This document shows positions 1 to 11,688 of a DNA stretch of 64,000 bases, one piece after another. Location of the stretch: assembly GCF_965638725.1 (NCBI RefSeq), contig NC_134955.1, forward strand, positions 9,700,316 to 9,764,315, written 5' to 3'. How positions within the stretch are numbered: the stretch's first letter is position 1; each line of letters opens with the position of its first letter. Below the pieces are notes generated by a model, which saw nothing but the letters and a program-made list of their open reading frames with translations, searched no databases and was not told where the DNA came from. Position numbers and translations under genes: made by a program. This stretch comes from Aptenodytes patagonicus. Its lineage: Eukaryota > Chordata > Aves > Sphenisciformes > Spheniscidae.

Positions 1-1334
1 TTGTCAGTTTTTAGGCTAACCGTGTAACTTCTCTGAATGACTGATAACAGAAGAAGCAAGTCAGTTTGATTTTGACTCTGCAGATAAAGAAATATGTACT
101 ATGATTGTCCTATAATATATATGACCATACATAGCTTGCAAAAGGTTGGGATGACAGTTGCTTATCCAGTCAGGTATATAGAAAGCTATTGTATTATTAC
201 ATGGGAAAAAAAGTATGCCACAGCAGGAGCTACAGAGCACTCAAGTAAATTATCAGGGCAGTGCTGGAACTTTTAATAAGAACATCCTGTTGTATTCTTT
301 TATTTGTGGCTGTTTCAAATGCCAATTTAAATTCTAACCACATGCTATATATAGAAGGAGGTACATATCCTATTCTTCATTCCAGTTATCCTAGCATCTT
401 GAATTTATTTTACTGATATTTAAAGAATTAGAATGGTTGCTTTTTCAGATTACCTGTTTAACATGGATTTTTTAAAACTATAGCCTGTAAAACTAATCTT
501 ACAGAAGATAGATGAAGTTAGGTATTTCACTGTCAAGTTCTTATAATATGATGTTGTTTTCTGTCTTGGAGTTATAGGCAGAAAAATCAGGGGGGTATTT
601 CTGTTTGTACTTATCTGTACAGAAGGAATTACGCTAGGAGTAAACATTCAAGTTAAGCTGCACGAGTACTATCTGCTTGTTAGAGTACGTGATTCATTCA
701 CTGTTCCCATGTTAGTTTTGGATAAATTTCTGTATAACTACTGTTCGGTGGCTAGGTAAGATGACCGAGCTGGGTCAGGATATTTTCTGCAAGGGACAGG
801 ACCTAGTTTGTGGCATCGTTGTTAGTGGTCCTCACTGGGTTAGAAAGTTCAGGAAAACTCCTAAACTTTAATTCTTCTGAAATCTTAACGTGAGAGAATA
901 GACAAAAGAATTTCAGTCCCTGTAGCTGTAACAAGCAGTCCCTTGTAAGGGGTCCTTCATAGTGATGGCACTATTTAGGGAGCCATACTCCTCCTGGCAC
1001 AGTTGTGCTCCCATTGATACTAACAACTAAGAGAAGAATTTAAACATTAATTCTAATTGTTTTTAAGTGAATCATTGACAATTTAATCTGCTACAGAGTG
1101 TCCCTGCTAGTTTTTGCAGCAAACAATGGCAGATATAAATGGGTCTTTGAGTCCCTGGCCATTATACTTGCCTGCATCATATCACTCCTTTCCAGTATTT
1201 GTCATGCGTCTATATTGTCACAATTCCTGACTTTGTATATGTTACATCTGTGTTTGAGAATGTTTTGTGTGAAGCAGCACAAATACCACCTTGTAAAGCT
1301 TTTTACGTATATGTGCTTTTATTCCATCCAACAG
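1..1334 (+). other. KIAA1549L intron, partial
   Basis: This is AT-rich non-coding sequence before the first recognisable exon. It ends in a pyrimidine-containing tract and an AG acceptor at 1333-1334. An open frame runs into the exon from 1098, but that stretch is intron read-through: its residues are unlike the low-complexity cytoplasmic tail that follows, and the acceptor fits. I see no earlier exon here, so the upstream coding exons lie left of the window. Confidence 0.6.
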
Positions 1335-1682
1335 ACTGAGCCTGAAATTATAGAAGAAACAAATGTTGACCGTGTCAACGAGCCTCGGAGTTACACCAGG
1401 TCCCGTCAGGCCAAAGGCCACTCGGAGACCTCAACTTTAAGTTCTCAGCCCTCCATTGATGAGGTTCGACAGCAGATGCATATGCTCTTGGAAGAGGCTT
1501 TCAGCCTGGCCTCTGCGGGCCACGGAGGACAGAGCAGGCAGGAGGTGTACAGCTCAGCACCACACTTGCCCTACTCGGAGGTTGTGACCAGTGCTCCTGG
1601 TACCATGACCCGACCTAGAGGGGGAGTACAGTGGGTACCCACATACAGACCAGAAATGTATCAGTACAGTTTACCAAGACCA
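1335..1682 (+). CDS. KIAA1549L: KIAA1549L coding exon (fifth from the end)
   Basis: This 348-nt exon encodes 116 residues in phase 0 at both ends. It begins TEPEII, directly after an AG acceptor at 1333-1334, and ends SLPRP before a consensus GTAAGT donor at 1683. It belongs to the UPF0606 family (KIAA1549/KIAA1549L), which are large membrane proteins; this part is the cytoplasmic tail. The visible sequence has a polar Ser/Arg-rich start, then a predicted helix around DEVRQQMHMLLEEAFSLAS, then a Tyr/Pro-rich stretch with YSEVV and VQWVPTYRPEMYQYSLPRP. The molecular function of the family is poorly defined and I assign none. I chose KIAA1549L over KIAA1549 because of the adjacent C11orf91. Confidence 0.85.
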
Positions 1683-4600
1683 GTAAGTAAAACTTCTCTT
1701 TAGTAATATCATAAAGATATTTCTACTCTGAGACACATTTTTTTAAAGATGGAGCCCTATTTACATGCTTAACGCCAGGTGTAAAGCCATACTTACAGTA
1801 AATAAGTACAGCTAGTGGGGTGTATGTATATGTGCTTACCCATACCCATCTCTTGCACGAAGACTCTTAGTATCTATTTCAGCAGCAAGGTTGTCTTGTC
1901 TAAATTGTGCTTGAAAGAATGGGCTGCACTAAGCTCCAGGCTGTTCAACAGATCAAGAACTTGTTTGCATGTCTCCTCCTATTCACTGAACGCACATTAG
2001 GAAGCAATCTGGTTTTGTAGAACAGCTATGTAGGCAGCTGTATGAAACATTGAACACTTCTGCATGAGGTGCATCACTGAAGAGCATCATCGCAAGAGAG
2101 GGAACTGAGTGTAGTAATCAGTGACCTGAAATGTGGGCTGTTATTGACAATCTTGCAGTCATAGTTATTGACTTGGGACTCTAGAGATGGCTTAATTCCA
2201 CAGGTTTCTTGATTGACCTTATGTAAATCGCTCTTTATCCCTCATTTTCTAGCCTCAAATGGCAGCTAACATGTCCTTACCTTACAAAAGTAATAAATAA
2301 AGAACTGAAATCCATGGATGGAAATTGTTAATGGAATTTTGTAGGTATCTAGACAGCAGTCACAGTAGCACTGTGCACACCATCGGCATGTTAAACCACC
2401 CCTGAATTCCCACACGTGGTATTGTGAAACTCAACAAAATATTTTCCTTCTTATATGTCAGGTCCAAATCTAAACAAGAGATGATTGCTTTCAGATGAGA
2501 AATAGCCCATCTATCAATATGAGTATGAAAAGTTGTTCATTCTAAGGCTTTTTTTGGTCAGAAATGTATATTTTTTTGAAAGAATGCATTTCAAATGGAG
2601 TCCCTTACTCTGGCTAGAATATGAAAATAATGCAGAAAAATGTCCTCGTTTCAAAATAACTATTACTATGACTTCCTTCCATGACAATAAAAAAATACAT
2701 TAAGGGATGCTGCTTCTCAACTATTCTGAACATATTTGAAAGCCAATGGCACTGCCTGCAAAGGTTCACGCTTGTGCTATTTAGATCATGCTAAAGGTTA
2801 TTTCTGCACTTTGAAATTGGTTCGATGAACTTCATACAGCATATAATCATATTTCATGGTTCAAATTCGATTACAAGCTTAAGAGACAGCTAATGGGTAG
2901 TCAAATTTGACACTTCAGAGAGTCTAAAATGAAATTAAAAATATTATATGGCGACAGATTTTTAAAAAATCTAATAGCCATACTTTTTTGGTGAATGTTT
3001 CACTATTTTCTTTCTAAGACTCATTACTCTTCTAAATCATCTGTATGTTTAGGACCTTTAAGCATTCGCTTACCTTTCTGGCATTTTGAAGATAGTGTTA
3101 AAAATTGCCCTGAAGATAATTGATCACCACAGATTAGGATAGGCACAGGCTGCTGGACTTTGGATAAGGGCTGTTAATTCATAGTTTTCTGTGTATTAGT
3201 TTCATGAATACGAGCTGTACTTTAACTAAGCCATTTACTGGTTTGTTCTCAAATGGGGACAGAGGATTAGAATTGAAAATATCCAGCTGAGACATGTGGG
3301 AAGTGACCTGTGGGTAGGAAAAACATGGAAGTACTGCCTTCAGCACCTTAGCAGCTGTTTGCCTGCCCAGAATACCTCCGTTCAGCAGCCATGGGGGAGA
3401 TGCTGCAAAGGGGAGCGCGTGGGAGTGGGTGGGCTGACAGGTAGAGAAGGTGTCCAGGGTGAGTGAGCAGCCTCCGGCAGCTTCGAGGATGAGAGGTACC
3501 TGAACACTGGGATGTTTGTTATACGGGGGAGGATGCAAACCAACAATTTTTATTTTTGCCCTTTCTTAAAATTCAGTTCTTAGTGGCAATTAAAAGTCAA
3601 CATTAACAATGCTATTATAATTCAAAATCTGGATTCAAAAACGTTTTGCCTGCTTAGATGGAACAAATGCAGACATTGTCTTTCCCGTTGGGTCTCTATA
3701 TACAATGCAAGTGTAAAGATCTTCAGCCCATAACTCTCTTCTGAGATCTGGCTCTTTGCAGCCCAGTTACACTAGACTCTCAAATTTTTACAAGAACCCA
3801 CAAACTTTCCAGTAACTTCAGTGCAACTTTAGGTTTTATTATTGCAAAGGCATTTCAGAGGTGATACAAGTGCTGCGTAAGTTTTCTAGCACAGACGTTC
3901 TCTACCTTTATAATGCACAAATGGTAAACAGATTGAGGCAAAACAGCAAAAATCTGCATGCAAATCTCCATCTCAGTGTTTCCCTCTGTGCCATATTCTT
4001 TCAGGGAACCAGAAACACTCTTCAGGTCTACGTTTCTTCAGGTCTCCTCCAAGTTATGGATCTTTGATTTTTTTGCAGTCAACTTCTTGGCTAGTCCTAC
4101 CATCAAACAGTTGTGTCTCTCTCCATAGTGTGCATGCATCTTCTTTTTCCTTTTTCTTTTTCCTTTTGAGGCCTTCTGTGGGTTTTTTTTTAATATGCTA
4201 GCATTAATACCTAGATCTGCAGCTCTTGTGAGGGAATGCCTGTCTGTCAAACTGCTCATGGGTGACCTGTGATAACAGGATTCCTTCATCTGGTGCTTGT
4301 GCCTTCTCCTTTTCTCCTAGCAGAGAAAAGCTAGTAAAATGCAAACTCTTAGTGTTCTGGAGCCTCCAAAAATGGGATGAGCGACACTTAGCTGGGTCCT
4401 TGTTATCCAGCTGGTATACTATGACTGGAGGATGGAGTTATAGCATCGAGTGTATAACACAAGCCCGACTGCCAGCGTTGTACCTTGGCAGATCACGTTA
4501 CTGCTTTGGAAATTCACACAGCTGAGTCAAGCAGAGAGCTACGGCCAGGGAAAAAAAACCTCTTTATTACAAGGCTGGACCAGTTCCCATCTCTCCTCTT

Positions 4601-7476
4601 TAGTGCTCTGGAAAGAGGAGTGAGAGTAACAGAGCTCTGGGTCCCAGGGCGAGACCCAGCACCATGCAACAGGCACTGATGGACAGACTTGCAGTCTGAG
4701 TGGCTGGTAATGTATCCAAGTCCTCAGAGCTTCTCTTCATTTAACAGAGGTAAAGTGAGAGTATTTTACCAAAGTTCAGCTACTTTCAATAACAGTTACT
4801 AAACTAAGTATAAAACAGGACAGCTAGCAAAGCAAAACCAAATCCAGCTGAAATCAGTAACTTTGCATTATTCCTGGATTGCAATTTAATAATCAAATTA
4901 GTTAAATCATTCAATGAGTAAACAAAGACACTGCCCTTTTAATTCCTATGGTGAGATGTAAGGAGATGGATATTTCTGTAATTAGAAGGCAACACTGAAT
5001 AATTTCACCCAAGACAAATACATCTGTAAGTTGGAGGTGGTAAAAATATTTTAAGACTGCAACGAGGGAAATGTAGCCTTAAAGTTAACTGCAAAGTTTC
5101 TCCTTTAGACTTTAGTTGTTGTGTGCTGATTTAATGTTTCTTTCCTGCATCCTGACAGGCGGTACCTTAGACTTTTGTGGGTTGTAGAAGACACTGGTGC
5201 AGGTGTCTGCTGGTGGCTGGACTTTATCTTCCAGAGGGTTGTGTTGTATGTCTTCTGGGCCCAAAGGCTGAAGTTTCTCTGCTAAACTGCACTTATTACT
5301 TTTTAAAATTCTTCACTGGTCTGCTTTTTAAATTGTCAGTGTTTTAGCTACAACAGACTCCTTCACTGGCATTTCTTCCTGAAAGGCTGGTGTGTGGTCT
5401 GCAGTCTGGTACCTGCGCAGTCTGTGCTGAATCTCAAATTTAATTACTTCTGCCAGTGATTGTTATAGACTTTGTATTATACAAGTCCTCATTTTCCAAC
5501 AAAATAGGGTTTGGAATCCATGCAGAATATTTATCTTTTTAAGTTGTTTTGGTTTTTGGGGTTTTTTTGTTTGTTTGTTTTTTTTGGTGAAAAACAAAAG
5601 TGAAGCAACATTTTTTTTTTAAAGGATAAACTCATTTTGAATAATAAAATTAGGCAAATTTTCTGTGAAATCAGTTGTTGGGTTTTTTTTCTGATTGGAT
5701 TTACAACAGTGTAGAAATTTCAGTGAAGTGACTTTATTTCTACAATCATGCCAGTTAGCCTAGAACCTAAGGGCTCATTTAAATCTATAACAGACAGGCC
5801 TTTTTAGTAAAACTTTGGTTTAATTTAGCCTCTGAACATTTTTTTCCATTTATGTGTTGCACGTAGGAAAACACTAATGCTCCGACCCATTGGAGAAATT
5901 CTAGAAATTTTATTTGAGCTCCCTCTCGTAACGCTTTTGGTGTCTGTGGAAGCTCAGCACAGAGGACTGATTGCTGTCTGCCAGAACAGACTGTTCCTCA
6001 GCATGGCGTAGCAGATCTTGTCACAGGATTTTTCACTTTAATAGGATTCCCTCTGGCCAGCCATTAGCAAAATATTGCCACTCACTCAAAATTGTTCATC
6101 TCCTATGTAAGCAGCAAAATAAGTGCTTCGATTTTCTGTTTACTACTTTTCCGAAAAATTTTCAGTGCAAGTCACAGCACGTTTGTGAACTGTTCTTTGT
6201 GATCCCTTAAAATGCCTCCTTTGATGTCCATATACTGAAGCACATCCATTAACGCACAAGAGAAAACCCAAATCTACCTCTGTGTCTCTGTCTACCCTGT
6301 TATACTCAAACAGTATCTGGAGTCACTGACCAATCTGAAACATTAGCTCCTGTGCTGTTCCTTTAGAATAGGGGGAAAAAAAGAATTTCATACTTGGTAC
6401 AATTGCATGCTGAGAGCAAGACGTGGGATGAAAGGCTTGTGGAGCCAGAAGGAAGTGTTCGGTTCAGCCTGTGAGAGCACTGCCAGCTTTTCGCATGCAG
6501 AAGAGGCACTGCGGACCATTTCAAGTCCAGCGCTATTAGGAGAAACCTAATTGAGGTTTTCTTTGATGCGAATAGCATTTGTTTTTTCTATACAGTTCTT
6601 TCATTAAAAATCAGTATTTCCAACCCCTGGCTAGGAAATGTACCATTGCCTTTTTAGATTTTTTTTTTTTTCCCACCTAAATATAGAAATACTTTAAATA
6701 CCATTTTAGCATGGCGAAAGTAAATATTAGGAGACTTTGTAGGTGGCATGAAAGGAAAAATTATTTTCACAGACATGCCTTTGAGGAACTCTACCCTGCT
6801 CTAAAAGGGGTGGCAGTGAGAGGCGGGAGAAAGATGCTTGGTCTGTATTGCTTTTCCCTTAGAGACACTGACATCAAAAGTCAGTATTTGATAAGTTACC
6901 TTTCCTCTGCGTTAACCCAGTTTTGCAGCTATTTGAGAAAGGTGGTGTTGGAACACCATCTAAATGTGTAATTTTTAAAGATGATTACTGAAAGATAGTG
7001 GTTTTTGATATTTAGTGTGGGATTTATATTGCCAAATTCAAACCTAAATGTAGGTGTTAAGTCTGAGCTAATAATGTAAATCTTCTAGGCTCTTTCTACA
7101 GGCAGGAGATAGAGAGTGACTCATCCCATGGTAATGTGTTTTAAGCTTTCTCTGCTGTTTATGGAGGGAGCTTCTCTGGCTAAACCAGATACCTCTTCTT
7201 TAGAGGGCCAAAGTCCCACCATTGGACTTTGGACTCTAGTTTTTGTCAAAATGCCTATGTCTTGATACTGGACAGCCTCCCCATAATTTGCTGTTTGCTA
7301 TTGCTCCGGTCTTATCTTTAATCCTGTGCATTGCTCTGAAGCATCATCAATAAAAGCAAAATAAAAAAAAAAAACCCAAACCCAAAACACGTGTTGAAGA
7401 AAAGTGTCAATGAAGTGCTAGAGAGGTATCATCCTTCTGTCTTTAAGTATATTTAGCAAAATTATGACCTCTAATT

Positions 7477-9440
7477 TCATAGAATCATAGAATCATAGAA
7501 TCATTGAGGTTGGAAAAGACCTCTAAGATCATCGCGTCCAACCGTCGACCCAACACCACCATGCCCACTAAACCATGTCCCTAAGCGCCTCATCTACTCG
7601 TCTTTTAAATACCTCCAGGGATGGGGACTCAACCACTTCCCTGGGCAGCCTGTTCCAATGTTTCACCACTCTTTCAGTAAAGAAATTTTTTCTCACATCC
7701 AATCTAAACCTCCCCTGGTGCAACTTGAGGCCATTTCCTCTCGTCCTATCGCTAGTTCCTTGGGAGAAGAGACCGACACCCACCTCGCTACAACCTCCTT
7801 TCAGGGAGTTGTAGAGAGCGATGAGGTCTCCCCTCAGCCTCCTTTTCTGCAGGCTAAACAACCCCAGGTCCCTCAGCCATTCCTCACAGGGCTTGTTCTC
7901 CAGACCCCTCACCAGCCTCGTTGCCCTTCTCTGGACATGCTCCAGCACCCCAATGTCCTTCTTGTAGTGAGGGGCCCAAAACTGAACACAGTATTCGAGG
8001 TGCGGCCTCACCAGTGCCGAGTACAGGGGCACGAGCACTTCCCTACTCCTGCTGGCCACACTATTTCTGATGCAAGCCAGGATGCCATTGGCCTTCTTGG
8101 CCGCCTGGGCACACTGCTGGCTCATGTTCAGCCGGCTGTCGACCAGCACCCCCAGGTCCTTTTCTGACAGGCAGCTTTCCAGCCCCTCTTCCCCAAGCCT
8201 GTAGCGCTGCATGGGGTTGTTGTGGCCGAAGTGCAGGACCCGGCACTTGGCCTTGTTGAACCTCATACAGTTGGCCTGGGCCCATCGATCCAGCCTGTCC
8301 AGGTCCCTCTGCAGAGCCTTCCTACCCTCGAGCAGATCAACACTCCCGCCCAACTTGGTGTCGTCTGCAAACTTACTGAGGGTGCACTCGATCCCCTCAT
8401 CCAGATCATTGATAAAGATATTGAACAAGACCGGCCTCAAAACTGAGCCCTGGGGAACACCGCTCGTGACTGGCCGCCAACTGGATGTAACTCCATTCAC
8501 CACAACTCTCTGGGCCCGGCCGTCCAGCCAGATTTTTACCCAGCGCAGAGTACACCTGTCTAAGCCGTGAGCTGCCAGCTTCTCTACGAGAATGCTGTGG
8601 GAGACAGTGTCAAAGGCCTTGCTGAAGTCCAGGTAGACCACATCCACAGCCTTTCCCTCATCCACTAGGCGGGGCACCTGGTCATAGAAGGAGATCAGGT
8701 TGGTCAAGCAGGACCTGCCTGTCATGAACCCGTGCTGGCTGGGCCTGATGCCCTGGTTGTCCTGCTCATGCCTTGTGAGCGCCCTCAAGATGAACCGCTC
8801 CATAATCTTCCCCGGCACCGAGGTCAGGCTGACAGGCCTGTAGTTCCCCGGATCCTCCTTCCGGCCCTTCTTGTGGATGGGCGTCACACTGGCAAGCCTC
8901 CAGTCGTCCGGGACCTCCCCCGTTAACCAGGACTGCTGATAAATGATGGAGAGTGGCTTGGCGAGCTCCTCCGCCAGCTCCCTCAGCACTCTCGGGTGGA
9001 TCCCATCCGGCCCCATAGACTTGTGAGCGTCCAGGTGGCGTAGCAGGTCATCGACTACTTCCTCTTGGATTACGGGGGGTTCATCCTGCTCGCCATCCCT
9101 GTCTTCCAGCTCAGGGGGCTGAGTACCCCGAGGATAACTGGTCTGCCTGTTAAAGACTGAGGCAAAGAAGGCATTAAGTACCTCAGCCTTTTCCTCATCC
9201 TCGGTGACAATGTTCCCCCCCGCATCCAATAAGGGATGGAGATTCTCCTTGGCTCTCTTCTTGTCATTAATATATTTGTAAAAACTTTTTTTGTTGTCTT
9301 TAACGACAGCGGCCAGATTGCGTTCTAGCTGGGCTTTTGCCTTTCTCATTTCCTCTCTGCATGACCTAACGAGATCCCTGTACTCTTCTTGAGTCGCCCA
9401 CCCCTTCTTCCACAAGCGATAAACTCTCCTTTTTTTCCTG
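7477..9440 (-). mobile_element. CR1 LINE, 5'-truncated, antisense to host gene
   Basis: This is a chicken-repeat-1 non-LTR retrotransposon inserted in a KIAA1549L intron. Its 3' end lies at the left and shows three copies of the octamer TCATAGAA (ATTCTATG on the element strand), followed by the usual CR1 3' UTR text, which reads GAGGTTGGAAAAGACCTCTA on the plus strand. CR1 has no poly(A) tail and normally makes no clear target-site duplication; none was seen. The 5' boundary is near 9437-9440, where homology to the CR1 pattern [13 protein letters not shown] stops and AT-rich host sequence begins. The endonuclease half of ORF2, ORF1 and the 5' UTR are missing. It is visibly more GC-rich than its surroundings. 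Confidence 0.95.
7568..9439 (-). pseudogene. CR1 ORF2, reverse transcriptase part only
   Basis: An uninterrupted minus-strand frame encodes the C-terminal part of the CR1 ORF2 protein, which copies element RNA into DNA at the target site. Counting from an upstream Met at 9481 (the first 14 codons are host sequence), the motifs are GFMTGRS at residues 251-257, [13 protein letters not shown] at 283-295 with a catalytic Asp, SGVPQGSVL at 340-348, and FADDTKL at 371-377 with the two catalytic Asp. The C-terminal family signature [19 protein letters not shown] follows at about 600-618. Full CR1 ORF2 is around 900 residues or more and starts with an endonuclease domain, which is absent. Although no stop or frameshift interrupts about 623 codons, the copy is 5'-dead with no promoter seen, so I class it as a pseudogene. 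Confidence 0.93.
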
Positions 9441-10214
9441 AGTCCAGGAAATTGGACTCCCGCCAATTTATAGCAGTACAAAGAATTTAGAACAGAAATT
9501 TTGTCCTACATATCATTTCTTGGGTGACGTGGGTTTCATGCACACAATTACTCGTCCTTCACATGTATTAGTGATGAAATCCAGAATTACTATGGGCAAG
9601 ATGCTTAATTTTGTGACTTAGCGGGTTGGTCCTGTGTTCCTCTGAATTACTCTGCTTTTTCAGAACTGTTTGAGACCTTTGTTATTGCTTTAGAAAATTA
9701 CAGAGCTTGGGGTTTTTGTGAAGAATTTTCTTTTCATCTCTTCAAGGCTGAAAGGAAGAGGTTGAAATATGCATTGCTCACAGGCAGCTTCACTTCACTA
9801 GATGCTGCTCTGAGGATGCTTTCTGAATCTTTAAAATACTTTGTTTCTGGAGGAAGTGGAAATACTGAGATCTTTTTCCTGTGGGTCCAAAGCAGCTGTT
9901 GAGTCTCACATAATCATAACAGATCTGCTTTGCCAGCAAGGTTACACGTCACAGAGACAGTGTTTAATACATTTTATTTTAATTAGACTTCATTTTGGCT
10001 CTGAACTCATTTGTTCATGTTTTCTTCCACATCCTAAAATCACCCAAGCACTGTAAATTCTCAAATAAAAGGCAATTACTGTTGATGCCACAAAAAGTTA
10101 ACTTCCTGTTGGCCGGCACGCGAAGCAGGTATTTAATTTCTGACTTTCTTTTGGTTTTTAATTTGACTGAGATCTATTGGTGTTTCAGAAAATATTTATT
10201 TTTCTCCTTTACAG

Positions 10215-10312
10215 GCTTACAGATTTTCCCAGCTTCCTGAGATGGTAATGGGTTCTCCTCCTCCTCCTGTCCCTCCCAGAACAGGTCCTGTGGCTGTTGC
10301 CTCTCTCAGAAG
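10215..10312 (+). CDS. KIAA1549L: KIAA1549L coding exon with proline-rich motif
   Basis: This 98-nt exon starts in phase 0 after the acceptor TTTACAG and ends with two bases of an Arg codon before the donor GTATTT at 10313. It encodes AYRFSQLPEMVMGS, then SPPPPVPPRTGP, then VAVASLR. The segment PPVPPR fits a class II SH3-ligand pattern (PxxPxR), so adaptor binding is possible but untested. The exon joins the next one to make an Arg codon split 2+1. Together with the preceding YQYSLPRP it forms a continuous Pro/Tyr-rich tail region. Confidence 0.85.
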
Positions 10313-11542
10313 GTATTTATCTGTTGTTTTATTTTAGGTATGATCTTTAAAAACCACTGTTGTAATAAGAACTGGGGCAAACCCTGAAGGGGCACTTACA
10401 AGCCACTTACAAGGCACTTATAAAGACACATTCATGAAATTAGAAACATGTTGGTTTTATTTCATTTTAACATGAAGAGGAAGGAATAACAATGAATTTT
10501 CTCTTCTACTAGCTAATCAGTTTCAATAAAATTAGGAGATGCAGGCTCCGACTGCTTTTAAAATGTGCTTTGCCTCAACTCGCATAACGGCATATTGTAT
10601 TGCAGATATGTGGTAGATAATTTGCCCTGTCATTCTCCCTGCTTTTCTCTATTGCAAGGACTTGCAACAGGGTATGGATCAATTGTGAGATGTTTCTCAG
10701 TACCTCGGGTCCGGGGATTTCTGCCTAGCTTTCAGATATCTCATACCTGCGTTTCTGAAGCCAAATACGTGCAAAAGCCTGACTGCCTTAGCTCAGTGTA
10801 TACATTTTGCCTCCTCCTCTCAGTAAGGCACTCTATAAAATGCATTTCAAGGAATTTTTACACTTCTGTGGCGGATGAACTCATTTAGCCTTCAGTGCTG
10901 TGCTGTTAGGTACTGCCTGGTGCCAACTGCAATTCAAGGCACCACAGGCCTGCTGAGAGCTGCTGTGGAGCACCGAGGCCAAAGGAAACTTTTCTGAGTG
11001 GTTGCTAATGATATCGTAACTGCGTCCAAATATTCAGGATATGGACACTGTTGACATACTCTTGTTCATCTATCACATTTTAGCTCTAAAGGAACTGGGA
11101 CACACCATTTCAAAAGATGTTAGTACTTCCCAAGTGCAGTTAATGTTACTTACCATAGTAGTCTCCTACTATATGATACCATGTCATATATGCTGTAGTC
11201 ATATGGTATTGTCTATAGATTTGTGTTGATGAACTATGGTAAAGCTCTGTTTTTTGTGTTGCATGTCACAGGCATTTGTTTGAAGCAGCAAGCACATGCT
11301 CTATGCAATGAAAATAACATGCTTTGGCAAAGTAGCGACCAGGCTAAAGAAGTTGTCTCAGACTTCTCCAAACTTATCGTTCTCCAGTTGTTCTTCAAAC
11401 TTTTCTCATGCCAGAGCAAAATCAGATAGCTCATTTCTAGCTGGCTTGTCATACTGTAGTTGATAGGCAGGTATGTGACTATGAATCTCACTTGTCAGTC
11501 AGAATGATAAAAGTTTCTATTTTTTACTTTCTTAATGCACAG
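10313..11542 (+). other. KIAA1549L: KIAA1549L intron
   Basis: This is a 1.2-kb AT-rich intron with a GTATTT donor and a TTAATGCACAG acceptor. I see no repeat or additional exon in it. Confidence 0.75.
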
Positions 11543-11688
11543 GTCTACATCAGATATTGGCAGCAAAGTGAGAATACCTGACTCCAGTGGGGCAGATCAG
11601 GCCCAGCATCATGATCAGGCATCTTTTGCACCTGGTTCGAGAGCTCCAATGTCTGTTGGTCCACTTGATCAATCAGCTTTTCACTCAG
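11543..11688 (+). CDS. KIAA1549L: KIAA1549L coding exon
   Basis: This 146-nt exon takes one base to complete the split Arg codon and leaves one base (G) for the next exon. It reads RSTSDIGSKVRIP, then a Gln/His/Ser-rich stretch, then PMSVGPLDQSAFHSG. The donor is GTGAAA at 11689. The residues are polar and probably disordered. RSTSDIG holds a basic residue before Ser/Thr (RSTS), a possible phosphorylation site; this is inference only. Phase agreement with both neighbours supports the boundaries. Confidence 0.83.

Larger units (their letters stand above)
1683..10214 (+). other. KIAA1549L: KIAA1549L intron with CR1 insertion
   Basis: This intron of about 8.5 kb runs from a GTAAGT donor to a TTTACAG acceptor. 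Apart from the antisense CR1 copy at 7477 to about 9440, it is AT-rich and holds only simple-sequence stretches, such as T-rich tracts at 5540-5600 and 6658-6672 and an A-rich tract at 7362-7390. Exons on both sides join in phase 0 to give a continuous family-like protein, so no further coding exon is required here. Short open frames in it look random. Confidence 0.7.

Noticed and set aside
1098..1703. 201-codon plus-strand frame taken as one exon
   Set aside because: The part before 1335 is intron read-through and the part after 1682 lies past a GTAAGT donor; only 1335-1682 is exon.
7575..9267. Plus-strand and other-frame open frames across the CR1 (up to 169 codons)
   Set aside because: They are shadows of the minus-strand ORF2 frame.
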